35,985 nt of DNA from Deltaproteobacteria bacterium RBG_13_52_11 (GTDB lineage Bacteria; Desulfobacterota; B13-G15; RBG-16-54-18): NCBI GenBank assembly GCA_001797745.1, contig MGQF01000050.1, positions 77,226 to 113,210 of the forward strand, in the 5' to 3' direction. Positions 1 to 7,635 of the stretch are shown here, in pieces; positions within the stretch are counted from its first letter, which is position 1, and every line of letters starts with the position of its first letter. The position numbers and the translations under genes were made by a program. The notes under the pieces are model-generated. The model saw only the letters and a program-made list of their open reading frames with translations. It was not told the origin of the DNA and did not search any database.

Positions 1-357
1 AACGCGGCGGGGAACGGGCCCTCAACGCATATCGGTAATGCCTGGAATGAGAACCTTCTGTTCCAGGCATGGTACAAGCTAGGATTACGGGTTATAGATA
101 TCAAGGATCCGTATCATCCTGTTGAGGTCGGCCATTATGTAGGTCCGGATATCGGCCAGTGGACCGGCGCTGAGATGGGGCCTCCTGGGGGCAAACTCGT
201 TTCAGAATACAGAAAATATGTCGATACGTATGATGTGGTTTTTGGAACAGACGGGCTGCTTTACGTCTCCGATGGAGCAGGCGGCGGTCTTCGGGTACTC
301 AGATACACAGGCCCGGGCATGAACTCTCCAAAAGACACTGCTAAGGACAAGAAATAA
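1..357 (+). CDS. LVIVD-repeat protein, 3' end only
   Basis: The reading frame is open from the first base of the window and ends at a TAA, giving the last 118 residues of a longer protein. The segment GLRVIDIKDPYHPVEVGHYV (about residues 28-47 of the fragment) matches the LVIVD repeat type: a strand ending in D-I-x-D-P-x-x-P followed by a G-x-Y strand, as in beta-propeller proteins that are often exported. The last 15 residues are charged and rich in lysine. The start and any signal peptide lie outside the window, so localisation and partners are unknown. The next gene is convergent. Confidence 0.7.
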   Translation, partial: NAAGNGPSTHIGNAWNENLLFQAWYKLGLRVIDIKDPYHPVEVGHYVGPDIGQWTGAEMGPPGGKLVSEYRKYVDTYDVVFGTDGLLYVSDGAGGGLRVLRYTGPGMNSPKDTAKDKK

Positions 358-372
358 AGTCCCCCTTTCTAT

Positions 373-1182
373 TTATTCAGCCGTTGAAGAAGGGCGTCTT
401 GCCCTTATATATCGAACACCTGTCCATATCAGCACCGCCACGAAAATAATGCGCAATACAGCATCGGAGAGTGCGTGAGCGAGTGTCCCTCCCAGGTAAG
501 TCCCGATGAGAATTCCAGGAATCAGCCCCAGGAGAAGATTAACCCTGACGTTTCCAAGCCGCCAGTGCGTATAAGCTCCCGCACCGCCTGAAGGCACCAT
601 TGCAAGGAGTGAGCTTCCCTGTGCCGTGTGCTGTGAAAAACCGGCAAACAGGACCATCACGGGCACCATAATGGATCCGCCGCCCACGCCCATCATACCG
701 GACAGAAATCCGGTAAATGCCCCGGTCAATAACAGTACCATAACCTTCATTAATCCCCCCTCCGTAGCATGGATATGGGGAAGATAGGGTTTGGAAAGCA
801 GCAGGATAGAAACAAAAACCAGAAAGCAGCCGAAGAAGCGCTTCAACTTCCACTCGGGAAGTGAATGCGCAAAATGAGCGCCGGCGCTGGCAGTCACCAC
901 CGCCGTTGCTGCCAACAAAAGAGAGGCCGTTACATCAACGGAACCATACATCCCGTAGGCAACAGCACCCGATATTCCCGTGAATACAAGGACCACTAGA
1001 CTCGTTCCATGTGCGGTGTGCTGATCGAGCTTAAGAATGCCGACCATGAGCGGGATCATGATGACACCGCCGCCGAGTCCGACGAGGCCTCCGAATGTAC
1101 CTGCCAATAAACCTATAAGAAAGCTTATGGTATAATTTAATAAAAGTGAAATGTTAGGTGTACGTTTGGGGATATGCTCCAT
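373..1182 (-). CDS. TauE/SafE family sulfite/organosulfonate exporter-like permease
   Basis: A 269-residue polytopic membrane protein of the TauE/SafE (DUF81) family. The family's two internal repeats are visible: GGLVGLGGGVIMIPLMV near residues 31-47 and SGMMGVGGGSIMVPVMV near residues 160-176, each followed by hydrophobic helices and a QHTA(H/Q)G(T/S)SL motif. Members export sulfite, sulfoacetate or related anions. The substrate here cannot be read from sequence. The chosen ATG has no clear Shine-Dalgarno sequence, and no better start exists before the first helix. It lies 158 bp downstream of the amidohydrolase on the same strand and may have its own promoter. Confidence 0.85.
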   Translation of the reverse strand: MEHIPKRTPNISLLLNYTISFLIGLLAGTFGGLVGLGGGVIMIPLMVGILKLDQHTAHGTSLVVLVFTGISGAVAYGMYGSVDVTASLLLAATAVVTASAGAHFAHSLPEWKLKRFFGCFLVFVSILLLSKPYLPHIHATEGGLMKVMVLLLTGAFTGFLSGMMGVGGGSIMVPVMVLFAGFSQHTAQGSSLLAMVPSGGAGAYTHWRLGNVRVNLLLGLIPGILIGTYLGGTLAHALSDAVLRIIFVAVLIWTGVRYIRARRPSSTAE

Positions 1183-1340
1183 GACAATGTATTCGCTATA
1201 AAAATGCCATTAAAACAAACAGGCCGGTAGTTTCCAATGTTTTTCTTTAAAAATTTACTTTTATTTATCATATTTGCTGCGGGACTTGAACAAAAAATAA
1301 TTGCTTCTCATATAATCCATTCTACTAGAATGAATGTTCG

Positions 1341-2378
1341 CTAAAGTCTCAACAGCCTTTGTGCGTTCAAGTAACAAATTTTTTTCTTATCGGTGTCACG
1401 TAACGGTAGTGATTCAACAACCTGCGCCGCTTCTCTGCTTGATTCGTACGGATAGTCCGTAGCGAATAATACCTTATCGGTTCCCAGCACTGAGCATACA
1501 AATTGAAGCACAGGCTGCCAATACATCCCGCTAGTCGTAACATAAAAGTTATCTCTGAAGCACTGGGCCGGGCTCTTTCCAAAATCCTTATAGAAGGCAG
1601 CAGACGCTGGGTCCTTTTTCTCTTCCAGAAACCGGCTATCCATGCGCCACAGCCAGAAAGGCAACGCCTCCCCTAAGTGACCAAGGATAATCTTCAATCC
1701 GGGGTACTTATCAAAGACGCCACTCAATATGAGACGCATGGCATGTAAACTGGCTTCGGCGGCAAATCCCAACAAGGCACTCGCTAATCCCGGGTAGGTT
1801 AAGTAAGGCTTAATCATATCGGGAGATGGCATTTTTGGATGGATGTATATCGGTACATCCAGTTTTTCCGCCTGCTCGAATATGGGCCAGTATTTCCGAT
1901 CGTCAAGATATTCTCCCCTGATGTGTCCGTTTACCACTGCCCCCTTCAACCCCAGCTTTATTACCGCTCGCTCGAGCTCATCAGCGGCTGCATCGGGATC
2001 CTGAGGGGCTATGGCGGCAAATCCGGCGAATCTTTTCGGATAGCGCGCTACTACACTGGACAGCTCGTCATTGATGCTTCTGGCCATAGCGGTGCCGTCT
2101 GAGGCGTCAAACATCTCAACCCCCGGGAAGGAGATTGAAAGTACCTGCATGTCGATACCGGCTTCATCCATCCGCTTCAACCGCCCTTCTCCCAAATCGG
2201 TGAGCGGGTTTGGTCGATCAGGGTCCAACAAACGGAAGCTAGTTGGCGACCACCAGTCCCTGACAAATCTTTTCCCTCCTTCTTCAATCAACTCCCGCCT
2301 CGGCCAATCTTTTCTGGAGTACAAATACTTTACATACTCCTCGGTATGGAAGTGCTCTTCTATGGCAATCTTTTTCAC
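1341..2378 (-). CDS. Amidohydrolase_2 family decarboxylase, gamma-resorcylate decarboxylase-like
   Basis: A TIM-barrel metal enzyme of the Amidohydrolase_2 family (ACMSD, LigW, gamma-resorcylate decarboxylase). With a GTG start at 2378 it has 345 residues and begins KKIAIEEHF. This is the N-terminal metal motif of the hydroxyarylic acid decarboxylases, with E7 and H9 as likely ligands. H180 (IYIHPK), H234 (LGHLGE) and D308 (FATDYPYE) complete the expected metal and catalytic set. The GTG is preferred to an in-frame start at 2396 because GAAAGGGGG ends five bases before it. The gene follows a TRAP operon and a zinc-ribbon gene on the same strand, suggesting decarboxylation of an imported aromatic acid. 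The substrate is inference. Non-decarboxylating hydrolysis cannot be excluded. Confidence 0.82.
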   Translation of the reverse strand: MKKIAIEEHFHTEEYVKYLYSRKDWPRRELIEEGGKRFVRDWWSPTSFRLLDPDRPNPLTDLGEGRLKRMDEAGIDMQVLSISFPGVEMFDASDGTAMARSINDELSSVVARYPKRFAGFAAIAPQDPDAAADELERAVIKLGLKGAVVNGHIRGEYLDDRKYWPIFEQAEKLDVPIYIHPKMPSPDMIKPYLTYPGLASALLGFAAEASLHAMRLILSGVFDKYPGLKIILGHLGEALPFWLWRMDSRFLEEKKDPASAAFYKDFGKSPAQCFRDNFYVTTSGMYWQPVLQFVCSVLGTDKVLFATDYPYESSREAAQVVESLPLRDTDKKKICYLNAQRLLRL

Positions 2379-2446
2379 AACAACCCCCTTTCGCAATTAT
2401 CTGCCTGGGCATATCGAAATGTCGAGACTATATCCCAGAACGGCCG

Positions 2447-2472
2447 TAATTACTCAGGCGTCTGAGTAATTA
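2447..2472. promoter_or_regulatory. Perfect 11-bp inverted repeat between two genes
   Basis: TAATTACTCAG and CTGAGTAATTA form perfect 11-bp arms around a 4-base centre. The repeat lies 12 bases past the stop of the zinc-ribbon gene and about 70 bases before the amidohydrolase start. No T-run follows on either strand, so a simple intrinsic terminator is unlikely. A regulator operator or an mRNA-processing hairpin is more plausible. Confidence 0.5.
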
Positions 2473-2484
2473 GCCAACAGAGGA

Positions 2485-2781
2485 TCAGAGTTCTACCTGA
2501 TCAAGTTTCTCGCCGATGTATTCGTAACCGCAAGAACAGGTGAAATGATCCATGGTGATATTGTATAGACCAGGTGGAACGCTATGATCATTAATTACTT
2601 TGTTGGCAAACTCCTTCCCCCCCGCTTCCGCATACAGTGGTGCCTTGAAGGACTTTCTATTAAGTTTGCTCATGCATGTGGGGCATTTCCATCGTACAAG
2701 ACCCTGCTTTGGCGGCAGCGACGACTCACCACTTTTGCTACGCTCATATAGTTTTTTGACCATCTCAATCTCTGTCTTCAT
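2485..2781 (-). CDS. Small zinc-ribbon-like protein, unknown function
   Basis: A 98-residue protein with two cysteine pairs, CPTC (residues 33-36) and CSCG (82-84), about 45 residues apart. This spacing and type suits a single structural zinc ribbon. There is no signal peptide or membrane helix, so it should be cytosolic. GGAAGGATGAG precedes the ATG. It sits between dctM and the decarboxylase-like amidohydrolase on the same strand, with 25 bp to dctM, so it probably belongs to the same transcript. It could be an accessory subunit of the neighbouring enzyme, but nothing in the sequence proves this. I do not recognise a named family. Confidence 0.65.
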   Translation of the reverse strand: MKTEIEMVKKLYERSKSGESSLPPKQGLVRWKCPTCMSKLNRKSFKAPLYAEAGGKEFANKVINDHSVPPGLYNITMDHFTCSCGYEYIGEKLDQVEL

Positions 2782-2806
2782 TTTCTCATCCTTCCAGAAT
2801 TCATCT

Positions 2807-4105
2807 CTATTGCATCATCCTCACGAGGTAGAGTGAAAGGCTAGGGAACGCGACGAGAAGTGCCACATTGATGACATCCGCAATTAAGAAGGGGATCACA
2901 CCACGATACACAGTGCTCAGCGGGACACCGCTGAGCCCGCTTATGAGAAAGATGTTATTGCCTACTGGCGGAGATATCGATCCTATAGCGATCATCCTGA
3001 CTATTATTACCCCATACCAGATAGGATCAAAACCCAGGGCAACGACAAGTGGATAGATTATGGGAATTGTCAGCATAACCAGCGGCAGCTCCGGTAGGGG
3101 ACCTCCAAGAACTAAATACATTAGTATTATAGCTATCATAACTACAATTGCCGGAAGATGGAGCCCAACAACCCACTCACTCATTGCAAATGGCAAGCGG
3201 CTCAAGGCCATGAAATGCATAAACATGAAAGTCCCTACCAGCATCAGCAATATCATGCCGGTCATCACCACTGTTTCCTTAAAAGAATTGACCAACCTCT
3301 TAACCGTAAGCTGCCTGCCGATGGCTGCGATAACGATAGATCCAAAGGCACCGACCGCTCCCGCTTCTGTTGGAGTAAAAACGCCCAGATATATCCCTCC
3401 TATTACTGCTATGAACAATGTTATAGTTGCCCAAGCATTTTTTAGCGAAAATACCTTTTCTTTTAAACTCGTCTTCGGTCCAGCCGGTCCCATGCTGGGA
3501 TTCATTCGACAGACTATGTAAATGGTAGCCATATAGAAGAGCGCCTGAATCACCCCGGGAATAATGCCGGCAACATAAAGTTTCCCTATAGACTGCTCCG
3601 TCAATATGCCGTACATCACAAAGGCGATACTCGGAGGTATCAGAATATCCATACTGGCCGAACAGGATATCGTGGCCGTAGAAAGCCCATCGTCGTAACC
3701 ATATTTTCTCATCTCAGGCAAGGCAGTCTTAGAGAATACTATTATGCCTGTCCACGCCGTACCGCTAATTGCTGAGAGAAAAGCACAGGCAACTACGGTA
3801 GCTGATGCTAAACCGCCCCGCAATTGGCCGATGCACTTATGTGCGCTGTAGTATAGATCAGAACCTATGCCGGTTTTTGATATGACATATCCCATCAGAA
3901 CAAACATTGGCATGACGGATATAGTGTAGAAAGCGATATTCTCATAGGGTATCGCACCTGCCATATTTAAGGCTTGTCCAAAACCCCTGATGCAGAACAC
4001 ACCCAGAAAACCCACAATTCCCATCGCCAGGCCAATCCACATGCCGGTGGCAAGTAAAAAAAGCATTACCATGACGCCAATAAGACCTACAAGTTCCGGA
4101 CTCAT
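2807..4105 (-). CDS. dctM: TRAP transporter large permease, DctM type
   Basis: A 432-residue, highly hydrophobic protein of the DctM/TRAP-T large permease family, which carries the ion-coupled transport path for organic acids. Family signatures include the GxxxGxAxGxxG stretch near the N-terminus (GMWIGLAMGIVGFLG), SGTAWTGI near residue 115, ILIPPSIAFVMYG near 158, FTPTEAGAVGAFG near 247 and IGSISPPVGNN near 378. Length and helix distribution match the usual 12-helix form. Its ATG overlaps the dctQ stop as ATGA, so the two are translationally coupled. With dctP and dctQ it forms one minus-strand operon. Confidence 0.95.
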   Translation of the reverse strand: MSPELVGLIGVMVMLFLLATGMWIGLAMGIVGFLGVFCIRGFGQALNMAGAIPYENIAFYTISVMPMFVLMGYVISKTGIGSDLYYSAHKCIGQLRGGLASATVVACAFLSAISGTAWTGIIVFSKTALPEMRKYGYDDGLSTATISCSASMDILIPPSIAFVMYGILTEQSIGKLYVAGIIPGVIQALFYMATIYIVCRMNPSMGPAGPKTSLKEKVFSLKNAWATITLFIAVIGGIYLGVFTPTEAGAVGAFGSIVIAAIGRQLTVKRLVNSFKETVVMTGMILLMLVGTFMFMHFMALSRLPFAMSEWVVGLHLPAIVVMIAIILMYLVLGGPLPELPLVMLTIPIIYPLVVALGFDPIWYGVIIVRMIAIGSISPPVGNNIFLISGLSGVPLSTVYRGVIPFLIADVINVALLVAFPSLSLYLVRMMQ

Positions 4106-4575
4106 GCTTTAAAAACCTCTATTACTTTCTGCGCACAAATAACAATCATGGAAAAAAAGAGAAGGATAAAGCCCATGGCCACAATTACATAAAAGGGGTA
4201 TATAGGAACGTCAAGCGTCGGCGATCTGACATCGTTTTGTATCATAAAAAGACATGCCATAAAGGCTCGCCATCCCATAATGATTACCAGCCATGATCCG
4301 GCAAATATCGTGATGGCATCAAAAAGCGCCTGCCCTTTTGGTGTAAGCCGCTCCGTCAGTATGTCTACGCGTATATGCCTATTCGCCATGGCTGCCGGCA
4401 CTATACCCACGATTAAGATCACCATCATAAACTCGATCATCTCGGTTGAGCCTGTGATGGGGCGGGTAAATACATAACGCATAAAGACATCGGTCACGGT
4501 GAGCATCATGATCATCCCCACCGTGACCATGGCTGTATACGACGCCACCCGGCTGAGAAAGTTCATTACTTTCAT
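4102..4575 (-). CDS. dctQ: TRAP transporter small permease, DctQ type
   Basis: A 157-residue membrane protein with four predicted helices, the usual size and topology of DctQ. Recognisable elements are the DVFMRYVFTRPITGSTEM segment (about residues 29-46), where R-Y-x-F-x-x-P-I-x-G-x-x-E is the family hallmark, and AMANRHIRVDIL near residues 62-73. It serves as the membrane partner of DctM. The start has only a weak purine-rich ribosome site; a second in-frame ATG three codons later is possible. It overlaps dctM by 4 bp and is separated from dctP by about 250 bp of hairpin-rich DNA. Confidence 0.93.
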   Translation of the reverse strand: MKVMNFLSRVASYTAMVTVGMIMMLTVTDVFMRYVFTRPITGSTEMIEFMMVILIVGIVPAAMANRHIRVDILTERLTPKGQALFDAITIFAGSWLVIIMGWRAFMACLFMIQNDVRSPTLDVPIYPFYVIVAMGFILLFFSMIVICAQKVIEVFKA

Positions 4576-4677
4576 TACTTTTTCTTCTCAAGTAGCTTTA
4601 TAGTTTACCTCCGGCGAGCTGAACCGCACAGCCGCCGCTTGCCGGCTGGCGGAGTCAGACGGCGAGGCGAGGCACCA

Positions 4678-4719
4678 GCACCTGTTGAGCGGCGTGTTTA
4701 CGCGCCGCTCAACAGGTGC
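4678..4719. repeat. 17-bp perfect hairpin in the dctP-dctQ spacer
   Basis: GCACCTGTTGAGCGGCG (4678-4694) and its exact reverse complement (4703-4719) flank an 8-base loop. The structure lies inside the dctPQM operon, between dctP and dctQ. With no T-run after it on the minus strand, it fits an RNA-stability or processing hairpin that lets the binding protein be made in excess, or a mobile palindromic element. Confidence 0.75.
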
Positions 4720-4737
4720 ACAAGAAACGCTGCCAGA

Positions 4738-4782
4738 GGCAGGTGGGTATGCTATAAAGCTTTTCGAGCACACCCACCTGCC
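4738..4782. repeat. Second hairpin in the dctP-dctQ spacer
   Basis: GGCAGGTGGGT (4738-4748) pairs with ACCCACCTGCC (4772-4782). The stem continues inward with one mismatch to about 15 bp. On the minus strand it is the first structure met after the dctP stop codon, 40 bases downstream. A weaker third stem (CAGCCG/CGGCTG near 4636-4658) follows the 17-bp hairpin. Confidence 0.65.
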
Positions 4783-4822
4783 GATTGAATACAACGTTAA
4801 GGTTTAATCTGAGCTCTCTTAT

Positions 4823-5875
4823 TTATTGATACTTCTTTATGAGTTTTTTGTATTCTTCATAAATTGCCTTAGCCGGCCTGCCCTTGGCCTCATTGTCTGT
4901 TATCCATTCCTGATGAACGGGTGCGGCAGCATCGGCCCACAGTTTCACTTCTTCTGGTGTCAGGTACGTAATCGTGTGCTTGGCCTCTCGAGCTACGTTC
5001 ATTGCCTTCTGGATTTCAGTCATATCCATCTTGATGGTCTCTTTCTGATACCAGGCGCTTGCTTCCTCGAATATTTTCTTTATATCCGCTGGGAGCTTGT
5101 TCCATGTGTCTTTGTTGACAATTAGCTGATCCATGCCCGCATCGATACCGGTGTAATCATTGCTACCGACGACAAGGTGGTACTTGAACGATGGAATGGT
5201 GCCGAATATCATCGCCACAGGGAAATGGTTTACCCATCCCTCGACCACGTTCGTGCTGAGAGATACGGCAATATCGGTGGGAGGTATGGGCGTTGCTGCT
5301 CCACCCTGCTGGGTAATGACCTTGGATATCAAGGCGGAAGAAATGGCAAGCTTCATACCTTTTACATCAGCCGGCAACTTCACCATCTTCTTGGTCGTAT
5401 GGATTTGATCGGGAGGCATCATCCTGCATGCGAGCAGTTTGACGTCGGCCCACTCGTTTTTGATAGCGGGAAACTTGTTGTAGAGTTTCCACCAGATCTT
5501 GGTGCCTGCAGTCATAGACGGAATACCCATGAACGGCAGGTAGGGAACGCTATAGGAAAGGGGCATATAGGATGCGATGCTGAGTGGACCCAGTTGGGCC
5601 ACGTCCGCAGTCCCGGTCTTTATTGCCTTTACCTGTTCAGGAATCGGTACTAACGTACCGGCCCAGTAATAGATGAACTTGACTCTGCCGTCGCTCTTCT
5701 GTTCAATCATGTCACCCCATGCCTTGGCCATCTTGCCAATTCCGGAAGCTGCCGGACTGGTATGAGAGTAGATAAGCTCAATGGGTTTTGTCGGTGCCGG
5801 CTGTGCATGTGCAGCCACAAGGGAAAGGGTGAAAACTACCAGTACCGCCATGCTGATTAATAGACTCTTTTTCAT
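4823..5875 (-). CDS. dctP: TRAP transporter substrate-binding protein, DctP family
   Basis: A 350-residue periplasmic binding protein. It has a typical Sec signal peptide (lysines at 2-3, hydrophobic core, probable cleavage after AHA near residue 24). The mature part has DctP features: a strand starting IELIYSHTSP, the segment IKTGTADVAQLGP, and LPADVKGMKLAISS in the domain-closure region. AGGAGGT precedes the ATG with good spacing. It is the first gene of the dctP-dctQ-dctM transcript. The ligand is probably a carboxylate; the aromatic decarboxylase-like gene downstream suggests an aromatic acid, which is inference. Confidence 0.93.
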   Translation of the reverse strand: MKKSLLISMAVLVVFTLSLVAAHAQPAPTKPIELIYSHTSPAASGIGKMAKAWGDMIEQKSDGRVKFIYYWAGTLVPIPEQVKAIKTGTADVAQLGPLSIASYMPLSYSVPYLPFMGIPSMTAGTKIWWKLYNKFPAIKNEWADVKLLACRMMPPDQIHTTKKMVKLPADVKGMKLAISSALISKVITQQGGAATPIPPTDIAVSLSTNVVEGWVNHFPVAMIFGTIPSFKYHLVVGSNDYTGIDAGMDQLIVNKDTWNKLPADIKKIFEEASAWYQKETIKMDMTEIQKAMNVAREAKHTITYLTPEEVKLWADAAAPVHQEWITDNEAKGRPAKAIYEEYKKLIKKYQ

Positions 5876-6061
5876 TTTTCCGACCTCCTCGAAGGATGCT
5901 TCAAAAAAAACAGGATCTATTGAGCATTTTTAGCTATAGCTTAAGTGATCCCGGTTTTTCACGCCTCCTTCATTTTTTCGATTTTCCATTATGGATAACC
6001 TTCTTAACATTAATTTGCACTTTGAATGCCTTTAAGATCCTCACCTCCCTTCCAAGATATT

Positions 6062-6543
6062 TCATGTGCCGGACGCTTTTATATAATCCGCGGCTTTTCC
6101 CCCGGCTATGCGGCCGCTGTTCAGGGCAAAGCCCATTGTATTGCCCGGTAGGACAAAGACATAGGTGTCGCCGTATGGCGAAATGTCTCCGAGAGTTTGG
6201 GATCCAATTCACCGGGCATGATGTAAATCAATTCCATACCCATTTCCGAAGGTGCTGCCCCCCACCTCCCAGGCCATGCGAATACATCCCCTTCCAGACC
6301 GGGGATTCTGAAAGAATGCAAATCACGGCCCCACGCATATCCAGTATACTTTTTAATTATTTCGGGGTTGTCGCCAAATCCACCGGTCGCGATGGTCACG
6401 GCTTTGGCAGTGGCCTCAATGGGTTCCCCGGATCTATCATCTTCCGCCACGACGCCTGTAATTCAGTCCCCTTGTTTCAGGATTTTCTTGACCGGGTTTT
6501 TCAGAAAAATCCGGATCCCCATTTCTTTCGCTCTTTCAGTCAT
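6062..6543 (-). pseudogene. Broken FAD_binding_2 (fumarate reductase/flavocytochrome-like) gene
   Basis: The remnant begins at an ATG that overlaps the TetR stop (ATGA) and reads MTERAKEMGIRIFLKNPVKK, then meets an in-frame TGA at 6465-6463. The same frame continues with ITGVVAEDD and ATGGFGDNPEIIKKYTG, clear FAD_binding_2 sequence. From about 6190 the homology moves to another frame: PYGDTYVFVLPGNTMGFALN, then SGRIAGGKAADYIKASGT and a stop. The N-terminal Rossmann nucleotide-binding part and much of the middle are missing; about 175 of an expected 450-500 residues remain. So there are at least two large deletions, one nonsense codon and one frameshift. The TGA is not at a cysteine position, so it is decay rather than recoding. 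Confidence 0.88.
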
Positions 6544-7223
6544 GATTTTATACCTATTTCCCGCACACCCAACCCTCTTAAAATAAAATCAACGAGGGAA
6601 TCCACATGCTTCTTGTTTGGCTTATCCCTTAAGGTCCAACCTCTTAACGCCAGAAAGGCCAGGAGATAACTAATTACACTGCTCAAAAAGTCCGAATCGC
6701 CTTTGATTGACGTTGTTTTTTTTACCTCCTCTAAGAGGCTACGCCAGAAGCCAACCACGTTTTGATAGTCCATATCCAGAACGATTCGTAAGTGCTTCTT
6801 ATCTAGGTATTTGCTTTCTGAATATATAAATTGAACGTGCTTTTTATTTTCAATCATAAACAATAGGGTATAATGGAGAGCCTCAGTCAACTTTTCCACG
6901 GGATCGTCGATTTTTTCAAAGTCGGATTTTTTTAAATAATTGTACCAGACCTTCTGCATGTGTTTATGCACCAAATACAACACGTCATCTTTAGAAGAAA
7001 TATAATGATAGAGCTGTCCAATGGACATGCCGCATGCCTTTGCTATCTCGCGGGTGGTCGTCGGATGGTATCCCTTCTCGAAAAATATCTTGGAGGCCCC
7101 ATCCACGATCTGTTGATGCCTCTTTTCAATCAACGAAGAATCCTGAGTAGAGGCAAAACCCAGATCTTTTGAGAATACCTCACTCTGGTTTTTAGTAATC
7201 AAGCCTTTTGGGGTCTTGGCCAT
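6540..7223 (-). CDS. TetR family transcriptional regulator
   Basis: A 227-residue TetR/AcrR-type repressor. The N-terminal DNA-binding domain is clear at about residues 33-80: IVDGASKIFFEKGYHPTTTR, then EIAKACGMSIGQLYHYISSK with the helix-turn-helix. The all-helical C-terminal part (about 85-220) would bind the effector, which may be a fatty or aromatic acyl-CoA or free acid. A 30-residue polar extension before the HTH is longer than usual. TAGGGA sits five bases before the ATG. The stop overlaps the first codon of the FAD remnant, and the dctPQM operon follows on the same strand, so it may regulate that operon or acetoacetyl-CoA synthetase. Confidence 0.9.
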   Translation of the reverse strand: MAKTPKGLITKNQSEVFSKDLGFASTQDSSLIEKRHQQIVDGASKIFFEKGYHPTTTREIAKACGMSIGQLYHYISSKDDVLYLVHKHMQKVWYNYLKKSDFEKIDDPVEKLTEALHYTLLFMIENKKHVQFIYSESKYLDKKHLRIVLDMDYQNVVGFWRSLLEEVKKTTSIKGDSDFLSSVISYLLAFLALRGWTLRDKPNKKHVDSLVDFILRGLGVREIGIKS

Positions 7224-7338
7224 GGGAATCCCTACAGTTTGTTACAGATTCATATTAGATCAAACGCTCGACCTATTACTATCAAAGGAATTTTCCCCTG
7301 TCAAGGTTTTTTCAGTTCCTTTTTAATGCTATAAAAAA

Positions 7339-7600
7339 GGTAAGGTTTGCAGTTTCGGACCTACTATTTTGATACCGTATTGTCATTAAACGCCCTTCTT
7401 GTTCTCTGAAATTCGCTATTCTGTGATTGTAGCGCCAGCCGTATTCCCCAAGGGATTATGAAGGGGGTAACTATCTTCTGATACCACCTTTGGCACCACT
7501 TTGTGTTTAATGACCAGTACTTACTGCTTGAACATCGTAGGCATTGCAATTTCATACCTACATTAAGTACCATTGTAGGTCCGAAATTGCAAACGTTACC
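7339..7600. mobile_element. 262-bp MITE-like element with 26-bp terminal inverted repeats
   Basis: The ends GGTAAGGTTTGCAG...CGGACCTAC (7339-7364) and the reverse complement of 7575-7600 agree at 24 of 26 positions. A third partial copy of the end, inverted, lies at about 7532-7556, so the right side can fold into a hairpin with 10- and 6-bp stems. Inside, the minus strand carries a 69-codon frame starting MVLNVGMKLQCLRCSSSKYW; its CxxC could be the stub of a transposase zinc finger, but this is weak. No target-site duplication is obvious. The 412-bp spacer between TetR and aacS holds nothing else I can identify. Confidence 0.6.
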
Positions 7601-7635
7601 CTCCTCGATTATGACATTACAACCGGCAAGGTCTT

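Noticed and set aside
1316..1334. Small palindrome ATTCTACTAGAAT downstream of the amidohydrolase gene
   Set aside because: Short and AT-rich without a T-run; not distinguishable from chance.
4588..4794. 68-codon frame on the minus strand between dctP and dctQ
   Set aside because: It is created by GC-rich hairpin sequence, has no ribosome site and shows no family resemblance.
5970..6212. 80-codon minus-strand frame upstream of dctP
   Set aside because: It overlaps the C-terminal part of the FAD remnant in another frame; the remnant explains the sequence better.
6463..6465. In-frame TGA in the FAD_binding_2 remnant as a second selenocysteine
   Set aside because: The site is not a cysteine position in the family, and the gene is also frameshifted and lacks its N-terminus.
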